This document shows positions 25,865 through 34,676 of a stretch of 49,061 nt of DNA, piece by piece. The stretch covers positions 1 to 49,061 of the forward strand of contig NZ_JABSOD010000008.1 of NCBI RefSeq assembly GCF_013283795.1. Reading direction: 5' to 3'. Position numbers and translations under genes: made by a program. Position 1 is the stretch's first letter; every line of letters starts with the position of its first letter. The DNA comes from Rheinheimera lutimaris. Its GTDB lineage: Bacteria; Pseudomonadota; Gammaproteobacteria; Enterobacterales; Alteromonadaceae. Under the pieces are notes generated by a model. That model was not told where the DNA came from and made no database searches. It worked only from the letters and a program-made list of their open reading frames with translations.

Positions 25865-27025
25865 TCAGCTCAGCAGCGCCTGTTGCAGATCGGCAATCAA
25901 ATCATCCGGGTCTTCTACGCCAATACTCAGCCGGATCAGATCGTCGGTAACACCAGCAGCTAAGCGGCTGGCTGCATCCATCGCAGCATGGGTAGTGCTG
26001 GCCGGGTGGCAGGCAAGGCTTTCTAAATCACCTAAACTCACGGCTTGGGTAAACAGCTGTAATTGGTCTAAAAACCGGGCAGCGCGTTCAAAGCCGCCAG
26101 CCAACTCAATGCTAACCATACCGCCAAAAGCGCCAACAGTTTCTGCCAGTACCGGGTGACCGGCGTCAGTGACAAGGCCTGGATAAATCACTTTGTTCAC
26201 CGCCGGGTGCTGCGCTAAAAACGCCGCCACCTTGGCCGCACCGGCCAGGTGTGCATCCATCCTCAGTGCCAGTGTGCGCATACCGCGCTGTAGTAAATAG
26301 GCTTCTTGCGGGCCTATAGGTGCACCGATATGTTTTAGCGCTATAGTACGCACCGGCTGCATCAGTTCTGTGCGGCCCGCTACCACGCCGGCAATAATAT
26401 CGCCGTGGCCGCTTAAATATTTAGTGCCGCTGTGCATCACCAAATCGATGCCATGCTCCAGCGGTTTAAATAAGTACGGCGTTAAAAAGGTGTTGTCGCA
26501 TACGGTAATGGCGCCGGTTTTCGCCGCTGCCGCCTTGACCTTGCGATAATCGCTGACTTTAAGGTTAGGGTTGGTTATGGGCTCAAACAACACCAACTTA
26601 GTGCCCGGGTTAATATTGGCCAGTAAGTCATCATCACTGGCATAACGGCTAACAGTAATACCGGCGCGGCTTAAGGTATTAATTAAAAACGCCGCTGTGC
26701 CACCGTATACCGGGTCGATAAAAGCCACTTCGTCGCCGCTGCTCACCAACGCATAAAAAATACTGCTAACCGCCGCCATGCCACTGGCCACCACCAGCGC
26801 GTCGTCGGCCCCTTCCAGCTCTGCCAATTGCTGCTCCAACGCTTGTACGGTTGGATTACCCATGCGGCTATAAATAAAGCCGGGTTGCTCGCCGGCAAAG
26901 CGGGCTTTGCCCTCTGCTGCCGTGCCATAAGTAAAGGTACTGCTTTGATAAATGGGCGTGGTTAAGGCGCCGGTATGCGCATCAGCACCGGCGCCACTGT
27001 GGAGTAATCGGGTTTTAAATTTCAT
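25865..27025 (-). CDS. Transsulfuration-family PLP enzyme (cystathionine lyase/synthase-like)
   Basis: 386-residue Cys/Met metabolism PLP enzyme. The cofactor lysine is Lys202 in HSGTKYLSGHGD. The SRMGNPT and NPNLKV motifs are in place. Position 109 is glycine (VYGGT), where methionine gamma-lyases carry a catalytic cysteine, so cystathionine gamma-lyase, gamma-synthase or O-acylhomoserine sulfhydrylase activity is more likely. It lies 76 bp downstream of cysW on the same strand, so it may be expressed with sulfur uptake. The exact reaction cannot be fixed from sequence alone. Confidence 0.9.
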   Translation of the reverse strand: MKFKTRLLHSGAGADAHTGALTTPIYQSSTFTYGTAAEGKARFAGEQPGFIYSRMGNPTVQALEQQLAELEGADDALVVASGMAAVSSIFYALVSSGDEVAFIDPVYGGTAAFLINTLSRAGITVSRYASDDDLLANINPGTKLVLFEPITNPNLKVSDYRKVKAAAAKTGAITVCDNTFLTPYLFKPLEHGIDLVMHSGTKYLSGHGDIIAGVVAGRTELMQPVRTIALKHIGAPIGPQEAYLLQRGMRTLALRMDAHLAGAAKVAAFLAQHPAVNKVIYPGLVTDAGHPVLAETVGAFGGMVSIELAGGFERAARFLDQLQLFTQAVSLGDLESLACHPASTTHAAMDAASRLAAGVTDDLIRLSIGVEDPDDLIADLQQALLS

Positions 27026-27101
27026 TGCTAAAGTCCGTCGAACCGCTGTGTTGTCTGCATGGTGGCGTATGCTACCTCAGCATACACGCACACGCAGCTG
27101 T

Positions 27102-27929
27102 TTATTCCTGCCGCGCCAGCTTCCACTGTAAAAATGCTTTTACCACCAGAGTGGCAATGGCAATTAACGTCAGCAAGGCCGCGGCGATAAAAGCGCCGGC
27201 GGTATTGTAATCTTGCTGCAACAACTCGATATGCAGTGGCAGGGTGTTAGTTTGGCCGCGAATAGTACCGGATACTACCGACACAGCGCCAAATTCACCC
27301 ACAGCGCGGGCATTGGTTAAAATAACGCCGTACAACAACGCCCAGCGAATGTTAGGTAAGGTAATGTGCCAAAACACCTGCCAGCCACTGGCGCCCAGCA
27401 GCACGGCGGCCTCTTCCTGTTCGGTGCCCAGGGTTGACATCAGCGGCACCAACTCCCTTACCACAAAGGGACAAGACACAAATACGGTTACCATCACCAG
27501 GCCCGGCCAGGCAAACATCAGCTGCACATCGTGTTGATCCAGCAAACTGGCAAAAGGGCCATTGCTGCCATACAGCAACAGATACAGTAAACCGGCCACT
27601 ACCGGCGACACGGCAAACGGAATATCAATCAGGGTCAGTAATAAGCGCCGGCCAGGGAAGCTAAACCGCGTAACACACCAGGCGATAAGGGTGCCAAAAA
27701 TCAGGTTTATCGGCACCGTTAAACCGGCCACCAGCAAGGTCAGGCCAATAGCATGCAGCATGTCCGGCTCGGCGAGGTTACGCCACACGCCGCCAATACC
27801 GGCTGAAAACGCCGCCACAAAAATAAAAATCAGCGGCACCACTAACAACAGCAGCGTTAACACCACCCCGCTGCTGATTAACAGCGGCCGCAACCAGCGC
27901 TGGCGGCTATTTAATGATGTTTGGCTCAT
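27102..27929 (-). CDS. cysW: Sulfate/thiosulfate ABC transporter permease CysW
   Basis: 275-residue inner-membrane permease with about six helices and the EAA coupling loop (EQEEAAVLLGASGWQVFWHITLP). It forms the channel with CysT. Overlaps the end of cysT by 4 bp, so translation is coupled. Last transport gene of the cysA-cysP-cysT-cysW operon. Confidence 0.95.
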   Translation of the reverse strand: MSQTSLNSRQRWLRPLLISSGVVLTLLLLVVPLIFIFVAAFSAGIGGVWRNLAEPDMLHAIGLTLLVAGLTVPINLIFGTLIAWCVTRFSFPGRRLLLTLIDIPFAVSPVVAGLLYLLLYGSNGPFASLLDQHDVQLMFAWPGLVMVTVFVSCPFVVRELVPLMSTLGTEQEEAAVLLGASGWQVFWHITLPNIRWALLYGVILTNARAVGEFGAVSVVSGTIRGQTNTLPLHIELLQQDYNTAGAFIAAALLTLIAIATLVVKAFLQWKLARQE

Positions 27930-28771
27930 TTGGGCCCACCGGTAATATGTTGATAACGCTGTTGCATGCCGTTAATGACAAACAACAGCACTAAGGACAC
28001 CAGCAACACCACGCTGGCTATCGCTGCGGCTGCGGCATAGTCAAACTCCTGTAACCGGACAAAAATCATCAGTGACGTCACTTCAGTTTGCCACGGCAAA
28101 TTACCGGCAATAAAAATCACCGCACCAAATTCGCCCAGACTGCGGGTGAACGCCAAAGCGGTACCGGTAAACAGCGCCGGCTTTATTTCCGGCAGTATCA
28201 CCTTAAAAAACGTTTGCAGCGGGCTGGCCCCCAGAGTCGCCGAGGCTTCTTCATATTCCGGGCCAAACTCTTCCAGTACCGGTTGTACGGTGCGCACTAC
28301 AAAAGGCACACTGGTGAAGGTCATCGCCACCACAATACCCAGCCAGGCATAGGACACTTTAATATCCCACAGCGCCAGATACTGACCAAACCAGCCCTGG
28401 GTTGAAAACACCGCCGCCAGAGTTAAGCCCGCTACCGCAGTAGGCAGCGCAAAGGGCAAGTCCATTAAGCCATCCAGCAGTACCCTGCCCGGGAAGCGGT
28501 AACGGGTTAAAATCCACGCCATTAACAGGCCGAAAAACAAATTAAACATACTGGCCACGGCAGCCGCTGAGGCAGTAACTTTGTATGAGGCTACCACGCG
28601 GGGGTCGCTGATAATCGCCCAATACTGCGCCCAGCTTAACTCTGCGGTTTGCACCACTAAACCGGTGATCGGCAGCAAGATCACCAGACTGATAAAAAAC
28701 AAGCTGCTGCCAAGGCTGATACCGAAGCCCGGCAGCACGCGTTTGCTGTTATTACTGCGATAAAAGGTCAC
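27926..28771 (-). CDS. cysT: Sulfate/thiosulfate ABC transporter permease CysT
   Basis: 281-residue permease (also called CysU) with six hydrophobic helices and the EAA loop (EYEEASATLGASPLQTFFK). Partner of CysW in importing sulfate and thiosulfate. It starts with GTG only 2 bp after the cysP stop. It has a longer polar N-terminus than some homologues, but this is within the usual range. Confidence 0.95.
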   Translation of the reverse strand: MTFYRSNNSKRVLPGFGISLGSSLFFISLVILLPITGLVVQTAELSWAQYWAIISDPRVVASYKVTASAAAVASMFNLFFGLLMAWILTRYRFPGRVLLDGLMDLPFALPTAVAGLTLAAVFSTQGWFGQYLALWDIKVSYAWLGIVVAMTFTSVPFVVRTVQPVLEEFGPEYEEASATLGASPLQTFFKVILPEIKPALFTGTALAFTRSLGEFGAVIFIAGNLPWQTEVTSLMIFVRLQEFDYAAAAAIASVVLLVSLVLLFVINGMQQRYQHITGGPK

Positions 28772-28773
28772 GG

Positions 28774-29781
28774 TTAACGCTTGCCCTGTGCCAGCAGTTT
28801 ATCCAGCAGTGCGCCACTGGCAAAGTGCTGTTGCTGCACCTGCTCCCAGCTGCCGAATACCTGCTCTACAGTAAACAAGCTGGTTGGCGGGAACTGCGCT
28901 TTGGTGGCTTCAATAACGTCTGGGTTGTGCACCCGGTAGAAATAGCGCGCCAACACCTGCTGTGCTTCTTTGCTGTACAGGTAGGTTAAATAAGCTTTCG
29001 CTTGCTGTTCGGTGCCATTACGCTGAATATTTTTGTCAATCCAAGCCACCGGAAACTCGGCCAGCACGTTGGTTGGCGGTACCACACGTTCGAACTGCTG
29101 CTCCGGGTACTGCGCAATAATATTGTTTACTTCCGATTCAAAGGTAATGAGCACATCACCCAATTCACGGTCGACAAAAGAGGTGGTAGCACCGCGGCCG
29201 CCGGTATCAAACACCACTACGCGGCTTAAGAAGGTTTGCAGCCACTGTTGCGCTTTTTGCTCATCGTTATCAAAACGTGCCAGCGCATCACCGTACGCAC
29301 CCAAGTATGTATAACGCGCATTGCCGGACGTTTTCGGGTTTGGAAATACCAGACCCACGCCGTCTTTGGTTAAATCTGCCCAGCTACTGATTTGCTTAGG
29401 GTTACCTTTACGCACCAAAAATGCCATGGTGGAATAATACGGCGAGCTGTTATTAGCCAGACGGTCGCGCCAGTCAGCCGGCAGTAAGTTACCGCGCTGG
29501 TGCAAAATATCAATGTCGGTGCTTTGGTTAAATGTCACCACATCAGCCCGTAAGCCCTGAATAATCGCCTGCGCCTGACGCGATGAACCACCATGCGACT
29601 GCTTTATTTCCAGGGTTTCGCCGGTTTGCTGTTTGTAGTGTTCGATAAACAGCGGGTTTATCTCGGCAAACAACTCGCGGGCGATATCATAGCTGCTGTT
29701 TAACAACTCTTTTGCCGTTACCGGTGCCGCCAGCACTGCCGCTAACAGCAGCAGGGTAAACTTTTTTGTGTTCTGCATCAT
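28774..29781 (-). CDS. cysP: Thiosulfate/sulfate-binding protein CysP
   Basis: Periplasmic receptor of 335 residues with a signal peptide (cleavage near PVTA, residue 23). The anion-pocket segments ([35 protein letters not shown] and [10 protein letters not shown]) are intact. It resembles E. coli CysP more than Sbp: [18 protein letters not shown] and [11 protein letters not shown] are CysP-like. It binds thiosulfate and sulfate and delivers them to CysTW. An AAGGAA ribosome site precedes a double ATG. Confidence 0.92.
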   Translation of the reverse strand: MMQNTKKFTLLLLAAVLAAPVTAKELLNSSYDIARELFAEINPLFIEHYKQQTGETLEIKQSHGGSSRQAQAIIQGLRADVVTFNQSTDIDILHQRGNLLPADWRDRLANNSSPYYSTMAFLVRKGNPKQISSWADLTKDGVGLVFPNPKTSGNARYTYLGAYGDALARFDNDEQKAQQWLQTFLSRVVVFDTGGRGATTSFVDRELGDVLITFESEVNNIIAQYPEQQFERVVPPTNVLAEFPVAWIDKNIQRNGTEQQAKAYLTYLYSKEAQQVLARYFYRVHNPDVIEATKAQFPPTSLFTVEQVFGSWEQVQQQHFASGALLDKLLAQGKR

Positions 29782-29796
29782 GTATATTCCTTTTAC

Positions 29797-30861
29797 TTAA
29801 ATGCCTTCACCAAGGAAGACTTTGCTGTAACGCGGCTGGATCCAGGCAATGTCGCCCTGTGCCAGTTGTAATTGTTTAAACTGCTCTTTGGGTAATTCAA
29901 TATGAATAAGTTGTTGGTCGGTATCACTGAGCACCTCTAACCGTGCCACCGGCCCGACTATGGTGACTAAATCCAGCGTCACTTTTAAACTATCACTTAG
30001 CGGTGCTTTAAAGACGTCAATTTCATGCGGCCGCACATAAGCAAAACCAGCCTGCTCGTCGCCATTGCTATGCTCCGGCGACGCCAGCTTAACGTTGCCG
30101 ATAGTACTCTGGCCCTGTTTTACCCGGGCGTGGAACAAGTTTACATTACCCAAAAACTCATACACGAAAGGGTTAGCCGGGTGGTCGTATACCTGCTCCG
30201 GTGTGCCATCCTGCTCTATGGCGCCCTTGTTCATTACCACTATGCGGTCGGCTACTTCCAGTGCTTCTTCCTGATCATGGGTCACAAACACACTGGTAAC
30301 ATGAATTTCGTCATGCAAACGGCGCAGCCAGCGGCGCAGCTCGGCACGTACCTTGGCGTCCAGCGCGCCGAAGGGTTCATCCAGCAGCAGTACTTTGGGC
30401 TCTACCGCTAAGGCGCGAGCCAGCGCAATACGTTGGCGCTGGCCACCGGATAACTGCGCCGGATAGCGATCTGCCGTCCAGTCCAGCTGCACCAGTTGCA
30501 GCAAGTTATGCACTTTTTTCGCTATTTCGGCCTTATTTGGCCGTAGTTTTTTCGGCTTTACCGTTAAACCATAGGCGACATTTTCAAATACTGTCATATG
30601 TTTAAACAGCGCATAGTGCTGAAACACAAAGCCCACACCGCGCTCCGACACATGCTGGCCGGTAATATCCTGATTATTAAAATGAATGCGGCCGCTATCG
30701 GCCTGTTCCAGCCCGGCAATAATACGCAGCAAGGTGGTTTTGCCTGAACCGGACGGGCCCAGTAATGCCGTCAATTCACCGGTTTTTATCGCCAGGTTGA
30801 CATTATCTACCGCAACAAAGTCACCAAAACGCTTGCTGACCTGCTCAATGCTAATACTCAT
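29797..30861 (-). CDS. cysA: Sulfate/thiosulfate ABC transporter ATPase CysA
   Basis: 354-residue ATPase. Walker [10 protein letters not shown] (35-43), Q-loop, signature LSGGQRQR (about 140), Walker [13 protein letters not shown] (about 158-169), H-loop VTHDQEEA, then the C-terminal TOBE-like domain found in CysA/MalK-type ATPases. It is the first gene of the operon, whereas enterobacteria put cysA last (cysPTWA). It leads cysP by 15 bp. Confidence 0.96.
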   Translation of the reverse strand: MSISIEQVSKRFGDFVAVDNVNLAIKTGELTALLGPSGSGKTTLLRIIAGLEQADSGRIHFNNQDITGQHVSERGVGFVFQHYALFKHMTVFENVAYGLTVKPKKLRPNKAEIAKKVHNLLQLVQLDWTADRYPAQLSGGQRQRIALARALAVEPKVLLLDEPFGALDAKVRAELRRWLRRLHDEIHVTSVFVTHDQEEALEVADRIVVMNKGAIEQDGTPEQVYDHPANPFVYEFLGNVNLFHARVKQGQSTIGNVKLASPEHSNGDEQAGFAYVRPHEIDVFKAPLSDSLKVTLDLVTIVGPVARLEVLSDTDQQLIHIELPKEQFKQLQLAQGDIAWIQPRYSKVFLGEGI

Positions 30862-31126
30862 AGCCTGTTAATCCTGTTGTGTATCCGCGCTGCATGGCCA
30901 CCCGGCATGATCTGCACCTTAACGGCACGAGGTTATCGATATAATAAACGCAATTATAAATAACCAATAAATAGCCAATTACGATTGGGTATACCAAAAG
31001 GAAATAAGTGTGTAGTTAACTTTTTGCTAAAAGGCGCATTATCGCTTTAGCCTATAGCTGCCCTCTGTTGCATCCGCCGGCACTGCAGTACACTGGCTTA
31101 ATTAGTTAATCTGCTCGGAGTGATTT
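30862..31126. promoter_or_regulatory. Divergent control region of cysA and the DUF1445 gene
   Basis: 265-bp intergenic region with an AT-rich core (30940-31000). It contains a dyad CCAAT (30975-30979) and ATTGG (30984-30988) and a GGTATACC palindrome just beyond. CysB-dependent promoters are AT-rich and loosely conserved, so CysB control is plausible but not demonstrable here. I cannot fix the -10/-35 boxes with confidence. Confidence 0.35.
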
Positions 31127-31912
31127 ATGTCAGTGCTAACCCCTTACCAGATACGCCAACAGTGTCGCAGTGGTGCCTTTAGCGACAATACCTCAGGGTT
31201 TGCGCCGGGTTTTGTCCAGGCCAATATGGCGATATTGCCCAAACAATACGCTGCTGATTTTCTGCAATTCTGCCACTTTAATCCCAAGCCCTGCCCGTTG
31301 CTGGGTATGGCAGCCACACCGGGCGCTATTGATATGCCGTCTTTGGCAAAAGATCTGGATATCCGCAGCGATTTGCCGAAGTATCGTGTATTTAAAGACG
31401 GCAAACTGACAGACGAAGTCACCGACGTGCGGGAGATCTGGCGCGATGATTTAGTCACCTTTTTAATTGGCTGCTCGTTCTCGTTTGAAGAGTCCTTGCT
31501 GGCTGATGGTCTGGAAATTCGTAATATCACAGAAAAAGTAAACGTGCCGATGTACCGCACCAACATCGCTTGCACCCCGGCCGGGGTTTTCCATGGCGGT
31601 ATGGTGGTGAGTATGCGGCCGATGCTACCGGCTGATGCGATACGCGCTATTCAGATCTGCTCACGCTTTCCGCAGGTGCATGGCGCGCCGGTGCATTTTG
31701 GCGACCCGGCCGCTATTGGCATTAATGATATTACTAAACCGGATTTTGGTGATGCGGTAAGCATAAAACCGGGCGAAGTGCCGGTATTCTGGGCCTGCGG
31801 CGTAACACCGCAGGTGGCAATAGCCAATGCGGGCGTGGATTTTTGCATTGCCCACAGCCCTGGCCATATGTTGGTCACTGACTTAACTAACAGTAAATTG
31901 TCGGTGTTATAA
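31127..31912 (+). CDS. DUF1445 family putative hydro-lyase
   Basis: 261-residue protein of the DUF1445/UPF0317 family (B. subtilis YcsI), usually annotated as putative hydro-lyase. Family-like segments are visible: [43 protein letters not shown] and [10 protein letters not shown]. In animals this domain is fused to a DUF4392 domain in the mitochondrial D-glutamate cyclase. A DUF4392 gene sits at 47959-48813 in this window. In many bacteria DUF1445 genes neighbour pxpABC, but here it is 14 kb away. Its biochemical role is not firmly known. Confidence 0.88.
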   Translation: MSVLTPYQIRQQCRSGAFSDNTSGFAPGFVQANMAILPKQYAADFLQFCHFNPKPCPLLGMAATPGAIDMPSLAKDLDIRSDLPKYRVFKDGKLTDEVTDVREIWRDDLVTFLIGCSFSFEESLLADGLEIRNITEKVNVPMYRTNIACTPAGVFHGGMVVSMRPMLPADAIRAIQICSRFPQVHGAPVHFGDPAAIGINDITKPDFGDAVSIKPGEVPVFWACGVTPQVAIANAGVDFCIAHSPGHMLVTDLTNSKLSVL

Positions 31913-32047
31913 CTTTGGTTGGCTAACCTGCCATTTTAAAATACCGTGCAGTTATGCTATCCAACGGAATCGGCAGCTAAGCAGGCGAACTTAATAGTCT
32001 TACCTGCCGCCCCGCTGACAAAATTTTGATTGGTATAGCACCTGCCA

Positions 32048-33532
32048 TTATTTTGAACACGTTTTTGCATTGTTACGCTGAGGAAGCACGCCGCCACAAG
32101 AACAAGGGTATCGGCCTGATTCAAAAGCTGCCACACAGGACTTTTTATGTGCTTGAATCTCAGCTTGTATTTTTTGTTGTTGCTCAGCTGCCAGCTTCTT
32201 AATTCTTGCCTCTCTGGACTGATCCAGCTCACGGTTCAGTTTTGCTTTATCTGCTTCCGCTTTTTGCTTTTTTAACATCAAATTTTCGTATTTTCTGTCA
32301 ATCTTATCTAACTCTGCCTGCAAATTTGCACTTTTGGCAGGATCTAATTCGCCACCCGATGTAACTTTTCTTCTGCACTCTGCATGAAAAGCCTCGGTTC
32401 TTTCATCCTGCCTTTTCTTTTGCTCGTAAGATAAACCGTCACGATAGCTGGTTAAACACAAGTTAAAAGCGCAGTGACAGCTACTTCTGGCCTGCCTTAG
32501 TTCTTTTAATTGAGCACTCTTTTCCAGTTTGTCATTAATGAGCACCTTTTCTTCGTTTTTAATGGGCGTTAAGAATCGATGCAGCTGAGTTTCATCGGCA
32601 CTTTTAACAAAAGTTTTTGCTCTTTCAACCGGACTTACTGTCACAACGCGACCATTTTCAAACGTTTCTAAAGATACTTCTCCGGCAGAGTTTTTTATGA
32701 CCACACCATCCGGTCTATCATCTTTAAATTTACCTGAAATGATGTCAGCATGATCGGCACTGTATGAAATACCCATACCATTAGGTATACCGCTCCTCAC
32801 TTCTCCATTGTAAGCTAAACGACCGTTGTCATGATAAATCAAGGCAGGACTTAATGGCATGGCATTACTATCATACTGACCTTTGTAGTAGCGACCATTT
32901 GGCAGATAAAAGACTCCTTCCGCTGTGGGTCGGCCATCTTTAAAGGCTCCCTCGTAAGCTCTGCCATCAGACCATTGCAAACGCCCTGAGCCTGCCGGTT
33001 TGCCATCTTTTACGCGACCGAAGTAATCTGCTCCGAAAAGCTCTTTCAGATCAGAAGTTTCATAAGCGTTAAAAGTAGTACTGTACTTTCTGTTGTCAAA
33101 ATATTCTGTATTCACCGGCCACTCTGCGAAACTGCGGGTCCAGGCCGTGCTGCCAAGATTTGATGACTCATCTATCCAATAGGTAAATACTTTACCTACA
33201 TCATCTTCATTTATTACGATTGACGGGTATTTACCAAGATAATATGAACCGCTACCGTAAGTCAGTCCCTGAACCGGATAAACCCCGGGATAAAACTCGT
33301 ACACATAATAGTATCCATCATAAATGATTTTCTCAAAGCCATTAACATTAAACGCGTAATTATAACTTGCATCTTCACCTTCATCTAAACGGTAGACTAC
33401 GACTATAGCCTGCCCCTCTTTCGGCGTCACAATCGGCTTAGTTATTCGGCTTCCCACCGGAGCCGATGCGCATCCGGCCAGTATTGAGAATAAAAAAAAG
33501 CAAAACACTATTTTTAAGCGATTATCTGACAT
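32048..33532 (-). CDS. MORN-repeat lipoprotein with cysteine-rich coiled-coil tail
   Basis: 494-residue protein starting at the ATG at 33532; an in-frame ATG at 33565 adds 11 residues. It has a lipoprotein signal with Cys21 in SILAGCAS. Next is an N-terminal beta-rich domain like small bacterial lipoproteins (DUF2846-like), then about four MORN repeats (for example GRLQWSDGRAYEGAFKDGRP), then a charged coiled coil. Cysteine clusters CHCAFNLC before the coil and CSCGG with a final Cys near the C-terminus are unusual. MORN repeats often bind membranes or form scaffolds. The gene is more AT-rich than its neighbours, suggesting an accessory origin. No function assigned. Confidence 0.8.
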   Translation of the reverse strand: MSDNRLKIVFCFFLFSILAGCASAPVGSRITKPIVTPKEGQAIVVVYRLDEGEDASYNYAFNVNGFEKIIYDGYYYVYEFYPGVYPVQGLTYGSGSYYLGKYPSIVINEDDVGKVFTYWIDESSNLGSTAWTRSFAEWPVNTEYFDNRKYSTTFNAYETSDLKELFGADYFGRVKDGKPAGSGRLQWSDGRAYEGAFKDGRPTAEGVFYLPNGRYYKGQYDSNAMPLSPALIYHDNGRLAYNGEVRSGIPNGMGISYSADHADIISGKFKDDRPDGVVIKNSAGEVSLETFENGRVVTVSPVERAKTFVKSADETQLHRFLTPIKNEEKVLINDKLEKSAQLKELRQARSSCHCAFNLCLTSYRDGLSYEQKKRQDERTEAFHAECRRKVTSGGELDPAKSANLQAELDKIDRKYENLMLKKQKAEADKAKLNRELDQSREARIKKLAAEQQQKIQAEIQAHKKSCVAAFESGRYPCSCGGVLPQRNNAKTCSK

Positions 33533-33647
33533 TGCCCTGCATCCTTTGCTAAATCTTATATTCAACTATATAAGATAAAACCAATTTTTTTCTAATAATA
33601 TAGTAGCAGGTAGCAAAAGAATATTCGGTTGCACTAGCTTCAACAAG

Positions 33648-34676
33648 CTACAGCTCTGTCACAAAAGGATGCGCCAGCATTCGCTCACGCTGCTCAAAGG
33701 TAAGCCCGGTTGCCGTGGCGGTTAACGGAATGCGGTGCATTAAATTGTGGCTGTTGGTACTGGCTAAATCATCTTCGCTGCCATCCGCTTCTTCCGGATG
33801 CGCTAACCCGAGATAATGGCCGATTTCATGGGCGGCCAGGCGCGCGATTTCGTTAACCGTGCCGGGGGCGGCATCGGCAAAACCACAATTAGTGCGGGCA
33901 ACAAAAACACCGTCGGCAGGCCCTGCGCCGCCGGGAATTCTTGGGGTAAAACCGGCTAACTGTTGCCGGCCAAACGGCGTTTGCTGCAGCAGGCAGGGCC
34001 CGATAACCAGATCAATAGTGTCTTGCGCTTTTGTCGGCAACACAGCCAATATTGAGGCTAAAGATGAAAAGTCCGCCTGATGTTGCATAACAACTTCGCT
34101 ATCAGCAGTGGCTTGCACCGCTGTAATAGCAATGTCCAGCTGCAATTCAACGCCAATTAATTGCGCCAGCAATTCTGTATCCAGCTCTGCGCTTATCGCA
34201 GGGCTTAATACCAGCCGTAGTTTAAGGCCCGGGTGAGTTGGCTGTGCGGACAAATGAGATTCGACCATAACACCGGTTGGCAGCGTGCCACCGGCTGATG
34301 CATCGCACGCTACAGCATCAAAGCTGATATGGGTTAGCTCTGCGGCTGCACCTTCTAACACCAATAAACCGGCCTGATGCAGTTTAGCAGTACGCCAGAT
34401 ATTGGCGTCAGATACTGCCAGGTTGGCAATAAGCTGCTCTCCGGCAATATTGATAGCAGAAGACACCCGTAAACAGCCTTGCGGCTGCGCGCTTACCTTA
34501 AGAGCGCGGCGCAAGTTATCCAGCGGCACTGCTACTGCCGAAGTAGTACCCGAGCCGCTATCTACAGTGACCGATGCCAGCGGCGTCCAAAACTGTTGCT
34601 CAACGCCGTGTTCGCTATTGCAGCCGGCAATACCGGCTGCAATAGCTGCGCACAAAAATACTGACGACGTTTTCAC
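33648..34676 (-). CDS. Metzincin-like zinc protease lipoprotein
   Basis: 342-residue putative secreted or outer-membrane protease. Signal with lipobox (GIAGC, Cys19). The zinc motif HEIGHYLGLAH gives His283, Glu284, His287 and His293. A Met-turn candidate, NLM, has Met313. This is the metzincin pattern, so catalysis is likely. The preceding 260 residues are not recognised. It begins with GTG, which overlaps the stop of the HEAT gene (GTGA), and the last codon AGG of that gene forms its ribosome site, so translation is tightly coupled. Third gene of the envelope operon. Confidence 0.85.
   Translation of the reverse strand: MKTSSVFLCAAIAAGIAGCNSEHGVEQQFWTPLASVTVDSGSGTTSAVAVPLDNLRRALKVSAQPQGCLRVSSAINIAGEQLIANLAVSDANIWRTAKLHQAGLLVLEGAAAELTHISFDAVACDASAGGTLPTGVMVESHLSAQPTHPGLKLRLVLSPAISAELDTELLAQLIGVELQLDIAITAVQATADSEVVMQHQADFSSLASILAVLPTKAQDTIDLVIGPCLLQQTPFGRQQLAGFTPRIPGGAGPADGVFVARTNCGFADAAPGTVNEIARLAAHEIGHYLGLAHPEEADGSEDDLASTNSHNLMHRIPLTATATGLTFEQRERMLAHPFVTEL

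Noticed and set aside
25865..27025. Methionine gamma-lyase
   Set aside because: Position 109 is glycine where that enzyme uses a cysteine, so a more general transsulfuration-family label was kept.
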